Below, piece by piece: positions 32,288 through 37,059 of a DNA stretch of 37,059 bases (positions within the stretch are counted from its first letter, which is position 1; every line of letters begins with the position of its first letter). The notes beneath the pieces were generated by a model. That model was not told the origin of the DNA. It searched no databases and worked only from the letters and a program-made list of their open reading frames with translations. A program made the position numbers and the translations under genes. The DNA comes from Cercozoa sp. M6MM. Taxonomy: Eukaryota > Endomyxa: Ascetosporea. The DNA lies in assembly GCA_040357565.1 (NCBI GenBank), contig JBDODJ010000113.1, one strand, 5' to 3'.

Positions 32288-32557
32288 ATGTATGTGCCAC
32301 TGGGCGACTCACAAGCAACAGTGTTACAATTCACACTTGAAACTGGTTTGGCCATATTGCTCGTTGGCATCGACAAAGATTGCGGGTTTTCTCAAAACAC
32401 AGCGCCTCTTTGCAGTGCTTGCGCACACCAAACTGCTGTACATAACGTAGACTATGCACTGATTGTGGCCACATGGCCTAAAGGCGCTCTAAAAAATACA
32501 GATTTTCTGACTTGGGCCAGTCCCAAACCAGAACGCTCAAAAACCGAAACAGTTTAA
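32288..32557 (+). CDS. Doubtful 89-codon ORF inside the inverted-repeat segment
   Basis: An uninterrupted ATG-to-stop frame, opposite in direction to the small gene and upstream of it. The product has no recognisable domain. Other real genes here rarely have 270 nt without an intron, so chance is a fair explanation. Confidence 0.15.
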   Translation: MYVPLGDSQATVLQFTLETGLAILLVGIDKDCGFSQNTAPLCSACAHQTAVHNVDYALIVATWPKGALKNTDFLTWASPKPERSKTETV

Positions 32558-32684
32558 AGGTAATCTCCTTTAATCCCCTTTAATTAAACGAAAATCGATC
32601 CGGCTCAACCCGCGATGAACTGGTCTTAAACCACGATGAAACCGCCTAAACTGGTTTGAAACCGCGTAAACTACGTTGAAACCA

Positions 32685-32710
32685 TTGGTGCGCCTTTCTG
32701 AGACGAGGTT
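32685..32710 (-). repeat. Right terminal inverted repeat
   Basis: The inverted copy of 31018-31043 with one mismatch, followed immediately by TA. Confidence 0.8.
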
Positions 32711-33445
32711 TAGACTGCATGAGCTGGGTTTGTGTGTAAGGTGTCGAGCGTATTTTGCTTGCATTTGACCGCGCCGATGCCACCGTGCGATGGTGGATTG
32801 AATTTTTGCGTCGTGCCGTTTGGGTGCCCTCGGAGTAGCCGACACAGTTGCTGTGCTAGCCACTAAACATTACCAACCAGAGTAGCTGGGAAAATCCTAA
32901 CCGTGTCCAGCTTTGTCCTATTGGTACGGGGTCGATCCAGTTCTAAGAAGCCGAGACTTTAAGGGGACTGTAGAAGCGTTCTAAATTTTCGAGGATCGTC
33001 TACGACCTGTCCTGTGGGGAAGTGTCCATGGATGTGCAGCAGGCACCGTCGGCCAAGGTGCGCCCGCCTGTCCAATCGTGTTGCGACATTGTTCTGTACA
33101 TGTCCGTCGCGCAGAACTTTTACAGTTAAGTTACACGCCTACATGTACGTCGACTCAGTCATCCAGGGCGAAACTACAATAAACTGAAACGAAAACCAAC
33201 CAAAATTGTTGTAGTGCAATGTTAGTAACTTGTAGAAGTTGCTCAGTGGCTTAACTTCAAACTGATGCTCATCCGATACTCTGCTAGTGCGACACTCATC
33301 CCGTCAGAAAAAATTGATCCCCGCCTGACCATCACCGACCACTCCCTCGGAAGAGAATTCTGCCTTCGCACTTTCTGCCTTCTTGCCTCTGTTACAGCAA
33401 TTTCTCTACTTTTTAGTGCATACACACACATACGCTTTGTTCACG
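32711..33445. other. Intergenic, upstream of the subtilase
   Basis: No exon was supported. It holds a diverged dispersed repeat at 33080-33162 and the protease promoter. Confidence 0.5.
33080..33162 (+). repeat. Dispersed repeat, copy 2
   Basis: A diverged relative of 29484-29568 in the same orientation, sharing 'GTTCTGTACATGT' and 'GTACGTCGACTCA' with similar spacing. Confidence 0.6.
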
Positions 33446-35070
33446 ATGAAGCTCCTTCTGTCGATGCTGGCCGGTGCTTTCAACATCACCATCACAGGCG
33501 AGGCGGGGGCGGGGGGGGGGGGGTCTCACTGTTCATCTTTGCTGTTGCATGCACAGCCACGGCCGCCGCTGCTGAGCTGGCGCCGGTGATTTCCTACATG
33601 TCGCCGAACCTGGTGCTTGAGGGCGAGTACATCGTCAAGCTGCGTTCGGGTAAAACCAACTGTATTAGCATGTGGCAGATGCCGAAGTGCGAAGTGCGAG
33701 GGGTATGCGAGATATGTGCTAAATTTATCTCTGCAGACGTCGAGCTTCCGCGCGTGCGCTCGGTGCTGGCCGAGAAGCAGATCCCGGTGGAGAAGCTTGT
33801 GTCGATCGGCAAGTCGTTCAAGGCCTTCCACGGTTCGCTGACGGACGCGCAGCTCGAGGTTGTGCAGCGCCTGCCCTTTGTCGAGTTCGTCGAGAAGGAC
33901 GCCATTGCGACGGCCCTTGGCGTGCAGCACTGCGGCTCCGACTGCTCGTGGGGCCTGGACCGGTACAGCAGCCAATGTTAAGACTACATGTGCATGTGCT
34001 TTCTCTGTGTGCAGCTCGGACCAGGAGCAGCTCCCGCTTGATGGCAAGTACTACTACTCCGACGCAGGCGGCAAGGACGTCGATGTCTACTTATGGTGCG
34101 TGTCTCTGGCCCTGAGAGACTTCATGCACATGAATTTAAAAATGAATTTTGGACAAACAATAGGACACGGGTATCAACACCAACCACGTCGATCTCGGCG
34201 GTCGTGCCGTGTACGGCGCCGCCTTTCCACCGTCGACAAGCTTCCCGGACACGGACTGCAACGGCCACGGCACGCACGTACCAGATATTTCCATGTCCTG
34301 GGTCCATGCAGTCACTCACTGTACTTCCAGGTCGCCGGTACTGTCGGTTCGGAGCACTACGGCATCGCCAAGAAGGCAAACCTGATCGGCATCAAGGTGC
34401 TGTCGTGCTTCGGCTCGGGCGCCTTCTCGGCCATCATCAACGGCGTCGAGTACGTCACGCAGCAGCACGAGAAGAGCGGCAAGGCCTTCTCGGTGTCCAA
34501 CATGTCACTCAGCGGCGGCCGTCATGCTGCGCTCAATGCCGCCGTCGACGCCTCCAGTGCCGCCGGCGTCGTGCACGTCGTGGCGGCCGGCAACTCGCGC
34601 GGCAACGCGTGCAACCTCTCGCCGGCCGGTGCCGACACGGCCTTCACGGTGGGTGCCTCGGACAGCAACGACCGTCTGGCCTCCTTCTCGGAGAAGGGCC
34701 CGTGCGTCGACATCCAGGCACCGGGCGTCAACATCCAGTCGCTCTCGCACATGCCGTACCGCAACCCGCACGACGTGCCGACCGACACCAAGGTCGCCTC
34801 GGGCACCTCGATGGCCTCGCCGCACGTTGCCGGTGCTGTTGCCGTCAAGCTCAGTGAGCAGTGCTCGCGCGGCATCAAGTCCTGTCCCTTCGCCTCGGTC
34901 GAGGAGGTCGTCCAGGCTGTCGTTGCCGACGGTATTGTGGACGCCGTGCCGACACCGTCGGTATTCTACCTTCCTACGGTCTACCTTTTCGTCTGGAGAC
35001 AATCTAACAGAAACCAATGTCTCTACTGTAGGACACCACGTCGACGCTTCTGTACATCCCACCGAACTGA
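33446..35070 (+). CDS. Secreted proteinase K-like subtilisin-family serine protease
   Basis: Seven exons: 33446-33473, 33557-33649, 33737-33962, 34015-34099, 34164-34277, 34331-34960 and 35032-35070. Phase closes and gives about 404 residues. A signal peptide ('[15 protein letters not shown]') leads to an inhibitor I9 propeptide ('YIVKLRS ... [12 protein letters not shown]'). The peptidase S8 domain has the catalytic Asp in '[16 protein letters not shown]', His in 'DCNGHGTHV' and Ser in '[14 protein letters not shown]', with the oxyanion Asn in 'VVAAGNSRG'. The C-terminus 'LLYIPPN' matches the usual end of proteinase K. It should be an exported, self-activated, broad-specificity endopeptidase, and all catalytic residues are present. 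Third codon positions are mostly G or C, far more than in neighbouring genes, and one 630-nt exon is exceptional here; both fit high expression or later acquisition. Confidence 0.95.
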
Positions 35071-35545
35071 ATTGCTCTGGTCGAGTCTGCACGTTCTGAA
35101 CTTTTCCCTGGAAGGACTGTAATAGTTGGTTTCTTTCTGTATTTGGTTCAGTCGACTCACAAAAAATAAAAAAACTATGGGTGGGACCATCCAACTCCCT
35201 TTCTTGAAGTTGCCCAGGACTGCAGACGACTCGTACATACTGGTCAGAGCCACCAGACGAGATACCCTCAGAAGGTGTCAAATGCAGCTACTGTATCCAC
35301 CGCACATTTAATCAATCACCCGTGCCCACAGCCGATAATTAGTTAAATTGTCAGCATCATACGGTCTTGTGCACGTCCCCCACTGTTGTTGATCGTGCAC
35401 CTGGTGTGTAGAGCGTGTCTGTTTGAGGTTAAGCGCAGACCACTGTCGGTTTTCCGAAATTCCGAAACGACTGTCGGTGGTCAACAGACTGTTCTGCGCC
35501 TCTGCTTGTTTGATGTTTGTATGCTACTGCAGAAGCGTGTGAGGG
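35071..35545. other. Intergenic between the subtilase and the last gene
   Basis: 475 bp with no supported exon; it should contain the protease 3' UTR and the promoter of the next gene. Confidence 0.5.
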
Positions 35546-36989
35546 ATGCGAGCGCCGCTGCTTGCACTGGGTGCAGCAGCAGCGCTGACCTTGGTGTGCG
35601 CGAACCCAAAGAATCCGAATATCACATACGGGAGGAATCTTTCCATAGTAATTGAAGCCCGAACTGACACGCCGCCTCTGGTATGAGTGCTGTGTCATGA
35701 AGGCATGAGGGTCATCCTTGCCTGTGTGGGCGTAGTCCTGTGAGCCGCTACCTGCTGTTGCGCATGAGCTGTGCTCGCACTTGGGTCGTGGCACGTTCGC
35801 CACCTTCACCGCAGGCTCGTCGCTGGACACTCCAAACGTATGAAATCAATTTTGTATCTGGTTCAGGTTTTTCCATCTCTGTTCTGACAGGACGATTTTT
35901 CGTTTCGCACGGACAAGTTGTCGCTCTTTTCCTCTTTTGTGGGCAACCTCAAGTTCCAAAACAGTGAGTTTCTCTTTGTCGTTGTGTGTGCCCATTCCGT
36001 ACGGTCTATTTATCGTGTGCTGTTGTGCGCCAGGCGTGTGCTTCGATTATGCGTACCAAGTCTCAGATTTTGTGAATGTCCCGTTTGTCTGTTGTGCATG
36101 AGTGACCACATAATCGCAGTCGCGACTTTCTGTGCTGGTGGCTGTTCCCTCCGTGTGTTGAGGTGCCCCTTGATGACGCGTTTAGTTACACGTGGACGAA
36201 CGTCGCGAACATCAGTGAGGTGCGTTCGTCCGGGACCAGGACAGCGTTGGGTTCCGTGAGATGTGTGCTGTCCTTTGGTAGGTCCGCAACTACACAGTCG
36301 ATGGCGAAATCGTGCGGCAGCCTCTGTGCCGGTAGGGAGCAGTGTCACACCTGTGTCTTGTCGAATTGTGTGTGACCACTTTCTGGTGTGAAAATAGCGA
36401 CCGGGCCTCGAGTCGAATTGTGGGGTTGTGTCCCGAGATGCTTTTCATTGCCGAGCAGGTAATATACATAGTGCTTTCACAGGTTTGTTACAAGCCGCTC
36501 TAATGTCGTTACAGTTGGACTTTCCCGTTGAGCCGTCGTGGTACACGTTCGGCGATGATGTCTTGCAGTGAGTTCACTGTGCCCCCTTTGTACTTGTGAT
36601 AAAATGCATGTGGTGTATCAAAGGTACGGATTTGCGTCGGAGGAAATAAACCTACCATACTACTCCCTGCTGCACCGGTTTGCAGTGTCCTACTGGAACG
36701 AGACCAATGATGTAGGTTTCCTCACACTCTCTGGAATTAGTTGTTGTGTTGCATACTTCATTCGCGTAGGGCACATGGCAGTACCAATCCTTCGACAACA
36801 ACCGGCACAACGTGTCGTGCTACCTTCTCGGAGAGAGCACTGAGGCGGCTCTCGCAGCGTGTCCACTACCCCTGTAGGATCTCTGTATGCCAGTGCATAT
36901 ACTGCACGTATCTATTTTCCTTGCCTTTGCGCAGGACCCGAGGCATGGACCCGGAGCAACCCACTGAGGTGACCAGAACTTTTCATACC

Positions 36990-37059
<70 letters not shown>
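35546..37059 (+). CDS. Unrecognised secreted glycoprotein (3' end outside window)
   Basis: Exons 35546-35680, 35745-35837, 35891-35963, 36034-36086, 36163-36219, 36282-36331, 36398-36458, 36515-36567, 36624-36711, 36770-36872 and 36935-36968, phase closing throughout. The gene continues past the window through an intron holding a GT microsatellite. The N-terminus is a signal peptide ('MRAPLLALGAAAALTLVCA'). At least six N-glycosylation sequons are seen ('NIT', 'NLS', 'NIS', 'NYT', 'NET', 'NVS'), with scattered cysteines ('VCFDYAYQVSDF', 'QPLCR', 'GLCPEML', 'VSCYLLG'). This points to a luminal, lysosomal or extracellular protein. Aromatic-rich stretches such as 'FSYTWTNVANI' and 'GTWQYQSFDNN' do not match a family I can name. 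Confidence 0.7.
36993..37059. repeat. GT microsatellite at window end
   Basis: An uninterrupted GT run to the last base, inside an intron of the unrecognised glycoprotein gene. The window or contig probably ends in it. Confidence 0.95.

Larger units (their letters stand above)
31018..32710. mobile_element. Candidate DNA transposon-like segment: 26-bp inverted repeats, TA flanks
   Basis: The 26-nt ends at 31018-31043 and 32685-32710 are inverted copies with one mismatch (core CCTCGTCTCAGAAAGGCGCA). Both are directly flanked by TA (31016-31017 and 32711-32712), the target duplication typical of Tc1/mariner-type insertion. Inside each end are degenerate AAACC/GGTTT words. No transposase was found; instead the segment carries a complete seven-exon gene on the minus strand (31308-32225). 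Either this is a non-autonomous element that captured a gene, or two short elements of one family landed in opposite orientation on either side of a host gene. Confidence 0.55.

Noticed and set aside
34505-35281. Long open frame antisense to the subtilase (also 33526-34047 minus and 34524-35099 plus)
   Set aside because: These are mirror or shifted frames created by the G/C-ending codons of the protease; they have no domains and the sense frame carries the full catalytic triad.
35429-35830. Minus-strand 133-codon ORF
   Set aside because: It overlaps the first two exons of the plus-strand glycoprotein gene, which has a signal peptide, good splice sites and closed phase.
1-37059. tRNA, rRNA, riboswitch or capsid/polymerase-bearing element
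   Set aside because: None was recognised on either strand by eye; a covariance-model search was not possible here.

Overview
This window is nuclear DNA from a compact, very intron-rich eukaryotic genome, most likely a unicellular protist that I cannot place by lineage. Almost every gene is cut by GT-AG introns of about 50-100 nt into exons that can be as short as 11-27 nt (CLP1 has 21 exons for about 458 residues). The code is standard, gene spacing is about 200-700 bp, and both strands are used. Most gene models below were built by hand from splice sites; reading phase closes exactly across consecutive exons in the zinc-finger gene, the TMEM8-like gene, both small secreted genes, the myosin motor, the BioD-like gene, CLP1, the CDCA7-like gene, the 151-residue orphan, the protease and the last gene.

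Layout: (1) 41-526, the 3' end of an ER DnaJ (DNAJB11/ERdj3-like). (2) 650-2324 minus, a four-finger C2H2 protein. (3) 2716-5039 minus, a signal peptide-ectodomain-EGF-multi-TM protein with TMEM8/PGAP6 architecture. (4) 5455-6108 minus and 6433-7033 plus, two head-to-head paralogous small secreted cysteine-rich proteins. (5) 7373-12779 minus, an unconventional myosin with a PH-like tail, head-to-head with (6) a BioD-like P-loop protein, 13160-14521. (7) 14872-24231 minus, a 9.4-kb Fab1/PIKfyve gene (FYVE, CCT-like and lipid kinase domains), head-to-head with (8) CLP1, 24464-26984. (9) 27452-29303, a CDCA7-type zinc finger plus coiled coil. (10) about 29597-31018, an unrecognised protein. (11) 31018-32710, a segment bounded by 26-bp inverted repeats and a TA duplication, holding a complete small gene on the minus strand. 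(12) 33446-35070, a secreted proteinase K-like subtilase. (13) 35546 to the window end, an unrecognised secreted glycoprotein, cut off in an intronic GT microsatellite.

There is no operon-like logic. ER/secretory products (DNAJB11, the TMEM8-like protein, the cysteine-rich pair, the protease, the last glycoprotein) and endomembrane/actin functions (Fab1, myosin) are intermingled with nuclear ones (CLP1, CDCA7-like, C2H2). The most unusual points are the cysteine-rich pair, the TA-flanked inverted-repeat segment whose insertion point is the stop codon of the gene beside it, and gene-restricted introns full of TTACCCC/GGGGTAA blocks in both orientations.
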